Positions 21,374 through 31,789 of a DNA stretch of 60,297 nt are shown here, in pieces. The notes beneath the pieces are model-generated. The model saw only the letters and a list, made by a program, of their open reading frames with translations. It had not been told where the DNA came from and searched no databases. Location of the stretch: the NCBI GenBank assembly GCA_032718475.1, contig JAUCBJ010008563.1, forward strand, positions 1-60,297, given 5' to 3'. The stretch is from Nemertoderma westbladi (lineage: Eukaryota; Xenacoelomorpha; Nemertodermatida; Nemertodermatidae). Numbering within the stretch: the stretch's first letter is position 1; every line of letters begins with the position of its first letter. The position numbers and the translations under genes were made by a program.

Positions 21374-22040
21374 ATGTGGGACCTTTGTTGGCCGCCACAT
21401 AGACCTACTGTATTTTAGTTATTTGTATTTGTATTACTGTACGTGCATTTGAAATCCTCTTCACTGTAGATAGAGACAGCGGTGGAATTCCATTGTCTTT
21501 ATACGTGAACATGGAGGGTAGTACCCTTATGTATCACATAGGAGCGGGATTGTGTGTACAGTAGGAATGGAATTCCACTTGGAACCCACAAGTGAGACAT
21601 TTTTCAAAAATTATTAGACAAATCCATTTAGTTGGATTTAAATTTAAGAAAAACGATTCTCCAGTGAAAGCAAATTCTAGAATACAGCTAGAAAAATTAA
21701 AATTGGGGAGGACAAGAGCGGATGGAAGGCTTGCGAGCCTACCGATAAAATTTTTTTTTTTGGGAAAAGAAAATCGGTCTTGTTCTACGTAGTCGTGTCT
21801 ACTATTATTTTGACCAATTAATTCTCGACTGCATTATTTTCTTGGGAAACGTAGTTTGGGAAATTAAAAGGTGAGTATTTTAGACTCACGGCTAGTTTAC
21901 CCGGAATTCGTTTTTTATCGGCACAATTTTGGATTAGGAGCCAGTGCGAAATCACGCGAACCCGAAGTCATTAGGCAAAATGGGTTGGGGTTTAGAGCAG
22001 AGTTGAGCCAAAAGCCGACAAACTCTAAGTCACCTCACAT

Positions 22041-22066
22041 CTAACCTCTGTTTGTGCTTCCTCTAG
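22041..22066 (+). promoter_or_regulatory. Candidate 3' splice site in BEL 3' region
   Basis: CTAAC (branch-site-like) is followed by the pyrimidine-rich CTCTGTTTGTGCTTCCTCTAG. Together with donor-like GTAAGT sites in the leader this could give a spliced RNA expressing the ORF at 22165. Joining at the donor after ATG 12722 would meet TAG at once, so a leader donor is more likely. Confidence 0.4.
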
Positions 22067-22164
22067 TAGAAACACTATTATCAAAGATCCACGCAGGAAT
22101 AGGAGCACCAGGCGCCGTTCAACCGATATGGGGCCAAAACTTTAACCCGTTTGGAGTGGAGAGT

Positions 22165-22416
22165 ATGGCTAGGAGTACAGCCAAGCTTGCTAAATCCAAG
22201 GCGGATCCAAACGTTACGCGACAGCGATTGGACGCTTATAACAAAACAGCGGAGGAGTTACGCGCGGAGTTCAAAGCGTTGTACCCCTACGATGCGTTAT
22301 GCGAAGCCAGCGACGTTTGCGAGAACCCCGAGCTGATATTAGCGCGTTGCCCAAACCACCAAAGTCTGCGTTACCAAGAAGGCGGTCGTTTCATCTCCCG
22401 TCGTCCCCTTTCCTAG
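22165..22416 (+). CDS. Hypothetical 84-codon ORF in the BEL 3' region
   Basis: First ATG after the acceptor-like site. The product starts MARSTAKLAKSKADP and is Lys/Arg/Ala-rich, predicted soluble. The frame is open 37 codons further upstream without an ATG. No family is recognised. Its GC-rich codon use resembles Gag-Pol more than the AT-rich flanks, which is the main support for coding. Confidence 0.4.
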   Translation: MARSTAKLAKSKADPNVTRQRLDAYNKTAEELRAEFKALYPYDALCEASDVCENPELILARCPNHQSLRYQEGGRFISRRPLS

Positions 22417-22697
22417 CGTTCTGGAACCACCGACAACTCGACGCCGAAGTCCGAGCCCAGTTCGACCTCGACCACCACCCAATCGCAATAGAGGACGTGG
22501 ACGAGCCCGGTCGGCCAAGGAATAGGAAAGCGAGAAGAAAGGATATTATATTCAGATATTATATTTGGATGTTATATTGGATATTTATATTGGATATTTT
22601 ATATTTGGATATTATATTTGGGTATTTATATCGGACGTTGGGTTTGGAGGAGCGAGATATGGAAAGGAAGGCTTGCGAGCCTACCGTTAGCAATTAG
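22299..22697 (+). CDS. Hypothetical 132-codon ORF with a hydrophobic stretch, overlapping
   Basis: Overlaps the previous ORF in another frame. The first 80 residues are Arg/Pro-rich; then comes a hydrophobic, aromatic stretch (YYIWMLYWIFILDILYL) encoded by the AT simple repeat at 22545-22635, and it ends in the cassette (KACEPT). It could be a small membrane protein, but the repeat origin of the hydrophobic part makes chance more likely. Confidence 0.25.
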   Translation: MRSQRRLREPRADISALPKPPKSALPRRRSFHLPSSPFLAFWNHRQLDAEVRAQFDLDHHPIAIEDVDEPGRPRNRKARRKDIIFRYYIWMLYWIFILDILYLDIIFGYLYRTLGLEERDMERKACEPTVSN

Positions 22698-23152
22698 TGC
22701 TCAGGAGAAGATATCCAGACCAGCAGGACGAACTATTAGATCGTCAGGAGGACACTATTGAAAGTTATTAGCGCATTGTGTTTATATTATATTTGGACTA
22801 ATTTAATTTGGTGAAGGTTTATTATGTATATTTACAATATATAAAGATTTATCGAAAGAGTTTGATTTATTTGTTTGATTTGTTTGATTTATTTGTTCTG
22901 ATTTGTTTAATTTGCTTATCTTGATAACCGAAAGCCTTTTTTTTGTATTTTAGGCACTAAAGTTAATTCGTAAATTTGTATTTGTATGTACGATCGATTG
23001 TATTTACGCCGTATCTGCAATATTAAGTATGCAATGATTAGATAGTGATTATATTTTATATTTTAGGCCCTACCAGTAAATTTAGAAATAGTTTGTAGAT
23101 ATTTTATATTTGATTGGTGAAAACAGTCTTACTTACTGTTTTCATGGAGCGG

Positions 23153-26045
23153 TGATGAATTATTTCACTATAAGGTAGCATTTGTAGTTTAACTTTAACG
23201 TAAAAACTTTTGAAAATCCGACGTATTTTGATTAAGTTACAGTAATGTAATACGCCTATTCATATTTGTACACATAAAACCCTTAGGTACTCTCGTGGCG
23301 TAGTGGTCAGATGGTTAAGGCGTTGGTTACATTACGTAGGTTACGAGTTCGAATCCCAGTCGGGAAATTTGTATTTTGGGGCCATTTATTTTCGTGTGGT
23401 GCTAATTGATAGGCCAATGAGAAGCGTACAACGTAGCGAATAATGAGCCAGGCCAATCATAGGGCATAAATTATCTTATTGCTCAAATGTGAGGCAGTGG
23501 AAAATTCTGTTAGGATTCCATGTCCCAGATTTAGTGTAAGGGCCGGACTGCGTTGAACGATGAGCTGGGCCAATCATAGAGCACGAAGCACTTCATTGCT
23601 CAATGGTGAAGCTGTGGAAAATTCTGTTTAGTTTCCATGTGCAATTTCTAGTATAAAAGGCCGGTTTGCCTTCGGTTATCATTCTTCACCTTCGTTAACC
23701 TGATATTATTATCGCTTATTCTTGTAAAATTTAGTTTATTCGGTTTCTTGTTGAAACTTCGTTTTGATAAATCCTTTGTAAAACTGTAAATATACTGCAA
23801 TTTCCTGACATGTTTTCTTTTGGTCCGACTTCGGGACAGCCGAACACCAGGGAGATGGCAGCCTAGACCGTTAGGCCGTAAGCAACGCAGGGAAGGGATG
23901 TCCACAACACGCTAGCGCCCACATTTGGATTGACCGCGCACCCCCTTTGCCCCTTCGAAATACTCCACTTGCTATGCAGCGCCCGCTTTGTGAGAAGGTA
24001 AGACTTTGTTCGACGCCCTTGCCCGCCGTAAGACCTATAGATCAGGGTAAGCGTGACACCGCACTGGACGCCGCAAATTTAGGATCAAATAATTATATCC
24101 AGACACCCCCCCCCCCCTTCTTGTCAGTCCTACGAACCCCTGGGTTAACCTGTACTTCCTACAGGTGCGAACTATTGCCATTCGTCAGTACGCGAGTACA
24201 CATTAGGTACGGACAGCATACGTTCCATAATTTAGTGATTCATAGCACTGACTGTTTGGTACCGGTTCGCTTTGTAGAACGTACATTAGTACCCCCCCCC
24301 CCCCCCTTGTCTGGAGTTAGCTATTTGATCAGGCAAGGAGTATTTCTGCTACCGGCACACTGCTTGGCCTAGGGAGGTTTTATTAATATCCTACCGCGCC
24401 TTGCCACGTACTGATAGGTATTGCTGCTAACTACCGCAGCAACAAAGTTCTAGAATTAAATTAGTATACCAGATCAGCTAACGTACGGTAGCGATTAACC
24501 CCTATTCTTATCTTACAACCAGAATCTGGTATTAGTGCCGATCACGGGTGTAGTTACTAACACTGTGGTTGCCCATTGGGTTGTGGATAGGAAGGAGAGA
24601 GCTTTGACGTCATTCGTGAGTATAAAGTTCTACAAACGCGACTAGTTTATTTTAGTAGCTAGCGCACGGTATCATTTTAGTCAGAAAATCACTAAAACCT
24701 AGTAAAAGGAATTACACGAAATTGTTTTATTTGTAACACACCCACACACACACGCCCTAAAACATATCGCCCTTAAAGTTCTACTAGCTATAGCGTACTA
24801 TACATTACTTTAGGTGGAAATTATCTGTATTTGTAAAATTAGGATCTGATTTAGTTGCGGCAATAAGGAGTATTTCACTTTCGTTATTAAACTGTTGTTT
24901 GTCTGGACAACGGTATTGTTACATTTAGGCCTGACCCTTTAGACTGATTTCGTACAGGGGGGTCAGTTATTGTTACATTTAGGTACGACCCCTTTTCGAC
25001 TGATTTAGGACTGTCAGTGTTGTTACGCTAGGTCTGTTAACCCACTAGCTCGTATATAAACCATATAAATCACACCGCGGCAAGTTACTGTATTTAGGAC
25101 TGTCAGTGATAGTTAGGATTCGCTGCGCGGGGATTGTTTTCCCGTGAGTTTGGTCTGTTACTGTAACTGTACATCTGCCTCACCGGTTAGAGGACACGTT
25201 CGTGGGGACTTCGCGCAGCACGTAGTCGGCAAGCCTTGGCATACGGTTCATATAGAGCAAATGGGGCATGTCTAGTTTGGACCCAATATCCCATGCTATA
25301 AATGTATTCATTCGATATACAATCATATGTTAATCCGCTAGGTGGTGTCAAATTGTTATTCTGCAATTTCGTACTTACCAGTGCAACACTGTACAGCAGT
25401 ACCGTACCGGTAGGCCTATGTCATTACTTCTGAGTCTCTAGCGGATCCCCAATTAAATGTCTTAACTTTTCAATTTCGTAAAAGATAGACTTCATGATTC
25501 TCTACAGGCCACCAAAATTTCAGCTCAGGAAAATGAGGCCTTCCCGAGAAATTTAACATTTTCTAAAAACCACATAATCTGTCGTAGCTGACGTCAGACT
25601 GCATGATTTTTCACCAAACTTTACAAACTTTCTAAACTTTCTCTCTACTACTTACCTACTAAGTTTGGTTCAATTCCGAACGAGCGATGCCGAGAAATTC
25701 GCGTTCAAACATTTACCAGACGGACGGACGGACAGACAGACAGACAGACGGACATGCCCCATTTGCCCTATATGAACCGTATGCAAAGGCTCGCCGACTA
25801 CGTGTCTCGCCCCACAGGTATCCTTCTGTCTAGTACGTAGGCATTCGACCCGCTCACGTACATAGAATAGATACAAGGCTCTGTTCCTCGCCAGTAGTCG
25901 TTTGTGTACTATATCTGTTTGTTTAGATATCCTGGACTGGGATTTGTTGTCAGATACTGTACAAGCCCGTATACATTACTAGAGTCTCATAGTAAGATAC
26001 ATCGTTACTAGGATCTGGTAAGCGGTATACTACTGGACCCTTACA
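23153..26045 (+). repeat. 3' LTR of BEL/Pao element (with MITE insertion)
   Basis: 2893 bp; the extra 620 bp against the 5' LTR is the insertion at 25197-25816. It includes the tRNA-like segment (23291-23366) and TATA box (23652). Ends TTACA before the second ATAAC. Confidence 0.93.
25197..25816. mobile_element. MITE-like element in the 3' LTR
   Basis: 620 bp absent from the 5' LTR, flanked by ACA on both sides. Imperfect terminal inverted repeats of about 65 bp: left end TCGTGGGGACTTCGCGCAGC and onward against the reverse complement of the right end (TGTGGGGCGAGACACGTAGT and onward). Both share CACGTAGTCGGC, GCATACGGTTCATATAG and CAAATGGGGCATGTC. It encodes no protein. A GACG/GACA microsatellite lies at 25718-25755. 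Related ends occur at 37404-37432, 51651-51983 and 56171-56195. Confidence 0.85.
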
Positions 26046-29000
26046 ATAACTGATATCTGAATGTTAACACGTGAAATTTTAACTGATATCTGAATGTTAG
26101 TTAACACGTGAAATTTATAACTGATGTCTGAATGTTAGTTAACACGTGAAATTTATAACTGATGTCTGACTGTTAGTTAACACGTGAAATTTATAACTGA
26201 TATCTGAATGTTAGTTAACACGTGAAATTTATAACTGATGTCTGACTGTTAGTTAACACGTGAAATTTATAACTGATATCTGAATGTTAGTTAACACGTG
26301 AAATTTATAACTGATGTCTGAATGTTAGTTAACACGTGAAATTTATAACTGATGTCTGACTGTTAGTTAACACGTGAAATTTATAACTGATATCTGAATG
26401 TTAGTTAACACGTGAAATTTATAACTGATGTCTGACTGTTAGTTAACACGTGAAATTTATAACTGATATCTGAATGTTAGTTAACACGTGAAATTTATAA
26501 CTGATGTCTGACTGTTAGTTAACACGTGAAATTTATAACTGATATCTTATGTTAACACGTGAAATTTATAACTGATGTCTGACTGTTAGTTAACACGTGA
26601 AATTTTAACTGATGTCTGACTGTTAGTTAACACGTGAAATTTATAACTGATATCTTATGTTAACACGTGAAATTTATAACTGATGTCTGACTGTTAGTTA
26701 ACACGTGAAATTTATAACTGATATCTTATGTTAACACGTGAAATTTATAACTGATATCTGAATGTTAGTTAACACGTGAAATTTATAACTGATATCTTAT
26801 GTTAACACGTGAAATTTATAACTGATGTCTGACTGTTAGTTAACACGTGAAATTTTAACTGATGTTTGACTGTTAGTTAACAGGTGAAATTTATAACTGA
26901 TATCTGAATGTTAGTTAACACGTGAAATTTATATCTGATATCTGAATATTAACACGTGAAATTTATAACTGATGTCTGACTGTTAGTTAACAGGTGAAAT
27001 TTATAACTGATATCTGAATGTTAGTTAACACGTGAAATTTATAACTGATGTCTGACTGTTAGTTAACACGTGAAATTTTAACTGATGTCTGACTGTTAGT
27101 TAACACGTGAAATTTATAACTGATATCTTATGTTAATACGTGAAATTTATAACTGATGTCTGACTGTTAGTTAACACGTGAAATTTTAACTGATGTCTGA
27201 CTGTTAGTTAACAGGTGAAATTTATAACTGATATCTGAATGTTAGTTAACACGTGAAATTTATATCTGATATCTGAATGTTAGTTAACACGTGAAATTTA
27301 TAACTGATGTCTGACTGTTAGTTAACAGGTGAAATTTATAACTGATATCTGAATGTTAGTTAACACGTGAAATTTATAACTGATGTCTGACTGTTAGTTA
27401 ACACGTGAAATTTATAACTGATATCTGAATGTTAGTTAACACGTGAAATTTATAACTGATGTCTGACTGTTAGTTAACACGTGAAATTTATAACTGATGT
27501 CTGACTGTTAGTTAACAGGTGAAATTTATAACTGATATCTGAATGTTAGTTAACACGTGAAATTTATAACTGATGTCTGACTGTTAGTTAACACGTGAAA
27601 TTTATAACTGATATCTTATGTTAACACGTGAAATTTATAACTGATGTCTGACTGTTAGTTAACACGTGAAATTTTAACTGATGTCTGACTGTTAGTTAAC
27701 ACGTGAAATTTATAACTGATATCTTATGTTAACACGTGAAATTTATAACTGATGTCTGACTGTTAGTTAACACGTGAAATTTATAACTGATATCTTATGT
27801 TAACACGTGAAATTTATAACTGATATCTGAATGTTAGTTAACACGTGAAATTTATAACTGATATCTTATGTTAACACGTGAAATTTATAACTGATGTCTG
27901 ACTGTTAGTTAACACGTGAAATTTTAACTGATGTTTGACTGTTAGTTAACAGGTGAAATTTATAACTGATATCTGAATGTTAGTTAACACGTGAAATTTA
28001 TATCTGATATCTGAATATTAACACGTGAAATTTATAACTGATGTCTGACTGTTAGTTAACAGGTGAAATTTATAACTGATATCTGAATGTTAGTTAACAC
28101 GTGAAATTTATAACTGATGTCTGACTGTTAGTTAACACGTGAAATTTATAACTGATATCTGAATGTTAGTTAACACGTGAAATTTATAACTGATATCTGA
28201 ATGTTAACACGTGAAATTTATAACTGATGTCTGACTGTTAGTTAACACGTGAAATTTATAACTGATATCTGAATGTTAGTTAACACGTGAAATTTATAAC
28301 TGATGTCTGACTGTTAGTTAACACGTGAAATTTATAACTGATATCTGAATGTTAGTTAACACGTGAAATTTATAACTGATGTCTGACTGTTAGTTAACAC
28401 GTGAAATTTATAACTGATATCTGAATGTTAGTTAACACGTGAAATTTATAACTGATATCTGAATGTTAGTTAACACGTGAAATTTATAACTGATGTCTGA
28501 CTGTTAGTTAACACGTGAAATTTATAACTGATATCTGAATGTTAGTTAACACGTGAAATTTATAACTGATGTCTGACTGTTAGTTAACACGTGAAATTTA
28601 TAACTGATATCTGAATGTTAGTTAACACGTGAAATTTATAACTGATGTCTGACTGTTAGTTAACACGTGAAATTTATAACTGATATCTGACTGTTAGTTA
28701 ACACGTGAAATTTATAACTGATGTCTGACTGTTAGTTAACACGTGAAATTTATAACTGATGTCTGACTGTTAGTTAACACGTGAAATTTATAACTGATGT
28801 CTGACTGTTAGTTAACACGTGAAATTTATAACTGATGTCTGACTGTTAGTTAACACGTGAAATTTATAACTGATGTCTGACTGTTAGTTAACACGTGAAA
28901 TTTATAACTGATGTCTGACTGTTAGTTAACACGTGAAATTTATAACTGATGTCTGACTGTTAGTTAACACGTGAAATTTATAACTGATGTCTGACTGTTA

Positions 29001-29665
29001 GTTAACACGTGAAATTTATAACTGATATCTGAATGTTAACACGTGAAATTTATAACTGATGTCTGACTGTTAGTTAACACGTGAAATTTATAACTGATGT
29101 CTGACTGTTAGTTAACACGTGAAATTTATAACTGATGTCTGACTGTTAGTTAACACGTGAAATTTATAACTGATGTCTGACTGTTAGTTAACACGTGAAA
29201 TTTATAACTGATGTCTGACTGTTAGTTAACACGTGAAATTTATAACTGATATCTGAATGTTAGTTAACACGTGAAATTTATAACTGATATCTGACTGTTA
29301 GTTAACACGTGAAATTTATAACTGATGTCTGACTGTTAGTTAACACGTGAAATTTATAACTGATATCTGAATGTTAGTTAACACGTGAAATTTATAACTG
29401 ATATCTGAATGTTAGTTAACACGTGAAATTTATAACTGATGTCTGACTGTTAGTTAACACGTGAAATTTATAACTGATGTCTGACTGTTAGTTAACACGT
29501 GAAATTTATAACTGATGTCTGACTGTTAGTTAACACGTGAAATTTATAACTGATGTCTGACTGTTAGTAACACGTGAAATTTATAACTGATGTCTGACTG
29601 TTAGTTAACACGTGAAATTTATAACTGATGTCTGACTGTATAACACGTGAAATTTATAACTGATG
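26046..29665. repeat. Satellite I, right part
   Basis: About 97 units of 33-38 bp, same family as 8309-9331. It starts with the second ATAAC. Variants include a 33-bp form with ATATCTTATGTTAAC. A block of at least 530 bp starting at 26541 recurs at 27610 (offset 1069, marked by the rare GATGTTTGACTG), so longer segments were duplicated. From 28680 onward the units are nearly uniform TGTCTGACTG type. A decayed partial unit (TTTACGTGAAATTC) at 29680 lies just past the edge. Confidence 0.95.
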
Positions 29666-29861
29666 TAAAATCGCCATCAACTTTACGTGAAATTCAAAAC
29701 TTTTTCACAACACATTTTTTGCCCATTGAAATAAATGATTGAAAAGTAGGTTTTGCTAAGGCGGATATGGGCCACCGCAAAAATATGAAAAAAATAAAAC
29801 ATAATAAACTCTTTCATTTTTTTATAATTAGCACAATTCAACCATCGCATTACTTGCGGTG

Positions 29862-29867
29862 TTTAAT
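29862..29867 (-). terminator. Candidate poly(A) signal of GLRX3 (ATTAAA on minus strand)
   Basis: TTTAAT on the plus strand reads ATTAAA in gene sense, 133 bases past the stop codon. A second AT-rich hexamer, TATAAA, follows at 29821-29826. Either would give a short 3'UTR that ends before satellite I. Confidence 0.4.
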
Positions 29868-30000
29868 ATTAAAAAACGCAGTCCTATGACCTTAGAATAT
29901 CAATATCTCAACATTTGCGGTAATTATCTGAACACGTTGTCTAACTGCTCAACTAGAAGCACATCATCAGTTAGGTTGCTAATGTTATTTCAGTACATTG

Positions 30001-30051
30001 TTAGGAGTTAACGTTGAACGCCTGTAATAATTCCCCGTTGTCTTTCAGCTC
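30001..30051 (-). CDS. GLRX3: GLRX3 last coding exon (exon E) with stop
   Basis: On the minus strand the acceptor TTAACAG is followed by 16 codons, ELKDNGELLQAFNVNS, then TAA. This corresponds to the C-terminal tail after GGLDI(V/I)K in animal GLRX3 and joins exon D in phase 0. It was found by reading the minus strand for the expected tail; it is too short for ORF finders. It lies 336 bp from the edge of satellite I. Confidence 0.9.
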   Translation of the reverse strand, partial: ELKDNGELLQAFNVNS

Positions 30052-31492
30052 CTGTTAACAAAGTAAAAATGAAGTATAATGTAGGGGTACTGTAGGTAGA
30101 CCTACTGTAGAGACGTTGTAGCAAGTTGTGTGCCCATGTCACTGAAGTAATCATATTTGAAGCTTTAATTAAAATTAAGACCAAAAGTGACCAAGAAATA
30201 TATTATATTATATATGACGTATATTACGGCCAACAGGCCTTTATTCAACGTCTAAAAGTTCAAATACTAATCCAAACACCGCAAAACAGTAAGGACATTA
30301 CCGGTAACTACTGGCAGTACTAGCAGTACTACAGTACATACGTATTCTAACTACGGTAGCCATATAAACAAAGTAAAAAATGGGTGGGGGGGGGGGGGGG
30401 GGGGTAAATGTGCGGTAGGAAGTTTAGTGACTGTCTATACCAGGATTAAAGCAAAAGTAATGTAGTGGGGACTTTCTAACTACTGTATAAATCTACTGTA
30501 TAATAATATTTTTATTTTAATGCACCAATAAAATCAAATTAAGCACACAACTTTATTAAGATAATAATATTCCATATTATTCTAATAATAATTCTAATAA
30601 TATACCAAAATGATATCGAAAAATATGCCGAAAAATATGTCAAAAAATAAATATGTCAAAAAATATAAATATGTCAAAAAATATGTCAAAAAATAAATAT
30701 GTCAAAAAATATAAATATGTCAAAAAATATGTCAAAAAGAAAGAAAGAAAACTAGGGAATATTTCTCGGAAATGTATTGGTGGGGGGGGGGGGGGGGGGG
30801 GGGGGGGAGGGGGGGGGGATGTTGTGTGTGTGCGTGTATACTTTACCAACAGAGGTGTTCCCATGGGTCTCCATACTGTATGTTTATGCTAGGGGACATT
30901 TCCCTGATGTACGACTTCTCTGCGAGTTTCCTGTCCGCCCAGTCCTTGCAGCGTCGAAGCAGACGAGCAGAGAATGGGACGGGTATGTTATGTTGTGCGA
31001 GGTGTAAAGTAAGGAAGTGTGTAGCGAATGCAATCTCGTCGGGGTCTTTCCTACGCACAGCGTTACGGTGCCCTACCTAGAGACCTAGACCTAGAGACCT
31101 AGACCTAGAGACCTAGACCTAGAGAGCTCTCATTATCACTTCAATAACAAAATAACTTTATAAAAACTTTTAAAATCTCAATTGCCATTTAAGAAACCAA
31201 ATTCCTTTAAAAGTAGACGTTTATAGAAAAATTGAAAATAGTATTTATTTTCTCTGTCAGTTTCAAAAACGTGACGATAGGTAAGTGATTTATACAGATA
31301 ACAGTTAATAACGTACATAAGTACAACGGAATTCTCAAGCAGATGTACAATTAATATGTATAGACAGCTACATCACATATTACTTTCATCTTCCAACTAT
31401 TGCCGGTGAACTCTTGGTGCGGTGCCGTCCTCTAATTTCATTATGTACACTATCCGATAAAAAAAAATGTTTTACACTCGCAATCAACTAAC
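30052..31492 (-). other. GLRX3: GLRX3 intron D-E with G-tracts and simple repeats
   Basis: 1.44 kb. Contains G-runs on the plus strand (30386-30404; 30782-30818 with one A), a run of ATATGTCAAAAAAT units at 30615-30740, a coding-like fragment (30870-31058) and a short CCTAGAGACCTAGA tandem (31079-31127). Confidence 0.8.
30870..31058 (-). other. Unidentified coding-like fragment in GLRX3 intron D-E
   Basis: GC-rich island in AT-rich intron. The minus strand reads an open frame with a well-mixed, protein-like composition (e.g. KDPDEIAFATHFLTLHLA, then RLLRRCKDWADRKLAEKS). The family is not recognised. It could be a fragment of a transposon protein or an unrelated exon; the frame simply runs out at both ends without good splice sites. 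Confidence 0.3.
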
Positions 31493-31641
31493 CTTAATAA
31501 TATCTAATCCTCCTATAAGTTCAGAATTAACATAAATCTGGGGGTAGGTTGGCCAATTGGAGTATTCTTTTAAACCCTGCCTTACACTATCATCTTTGAG
31601 AATGTCAAAGTACCCGAATTCAATTGATTCACCCTGTAGTA
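31493..31641 (-). CDS. GLRX3: GLRX3 exon D: second half of Grx domain 2
   Basis: 149 nt on the minus strand between acceptor TTATTTTAG and donor AAG|GTTAGT. Two bases complete a split Ile codon from exon C, then come 49 codons containing [20 protein letters not shown] and [25 protein letters not shown](I/L)YV and GGLDII are the substrate and glutathione-binding signature of monothiol glutaredoxins. The phase to exon E is 0. Confidence 0.95.
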
Positions 31642-31789
31642 CTAAAATAATAAAAACAGCTCAGTATTATTAGTTAGGTATGTAAAGTAGTGGTGGCGTA
31701 AAAATAAGTATAAACAATGTCCGCCTAGAGAGTTATCAGATAGGTAGGTAGATAAATAATCTCTTCGACCGTTATGCCAGTGCCATTAT

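Larger units (their letters stand above)
13219..22685 (+). repeat. Dispersed 20-nt palindromic cassette, nine copies in the BEL element
   Basis: Consensus GGAAGGCTTGCGAGCCTACC, a short stem-loop (AGGCT/AGCCT around TGCG). Copies lie at 13219-13238, 14301-14320, 14394-14413, 16934-16953, 17012-17031, 17090-17109, 19787-19806 (GGCCCGTGGGCC core), 21724-21743 and 22666-22685. Within Gag-Pol it is read as EGSRAYQ (first copy), WKACEPTEQ (second and third) and GRLASLP or GRPVGLP (fourth to seventh), so all three frames are used. The last two copies lie outside Gag-Pol. Confidence 0.9.
21374..23152 (+). other. BEL 3' internal region after Pol
   Basis: 1.78 kb between the Pol stop and the 3' LTR. 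It contains two cassette copies, a splice-acceptor-like site, two short overlapping ORFs (22165-22416, 22299-22697), an ATATTTGG-type simple repeat at 22545-22635 and AT-rich sequence. A short purine stretch GGAGCGG (23146-23152) directly before the 3' LTR is the best polypurine-tract candidate. No envelope domain was recognised. Confidence 0.6.
9332..26045 (+). mobile_element. BEL/Pao LTR retrotransposon, 16.7 kb, inserted in satellite I
   Basis: Complete element: 5' LTR 9332-11602, leader, Gag-Pol 12722-21373, 3' accessory region, 3' LTR 23153-26045, flanked by ATAAC. Protease-RT-RNaseH-integrase order and the C-terminal DUF5641-type domain place it in BEL/Pao. The LTRs differ by only a few bases outside poly-C length changes and the MITE insertion in the 3' LTR, so the insertion is young. 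It is long for BEL/Pao because of a very long Gag, long LTRs and 1.8 kb after Pol. No clear tRNA primer-binding site was recognised after the 5' LTR (11603: GTAGGAAGTATT). Confidence 0.95.

Noticed and set aside
23146-23152. Strong polypurine tract for BEL
   Set aside because: Only seven purine-rich bases (GGAGCGG); kept as the best candidate but not as a confident feature.
8309-29665. Satellite I minus strand TTAACTAACATTCAG as a branch-site/acceptor array
   Set aside because: Branch-to-AG distance is too short, no pyrimidine tract, and the array lies downstream of the last GLRX3 exon.
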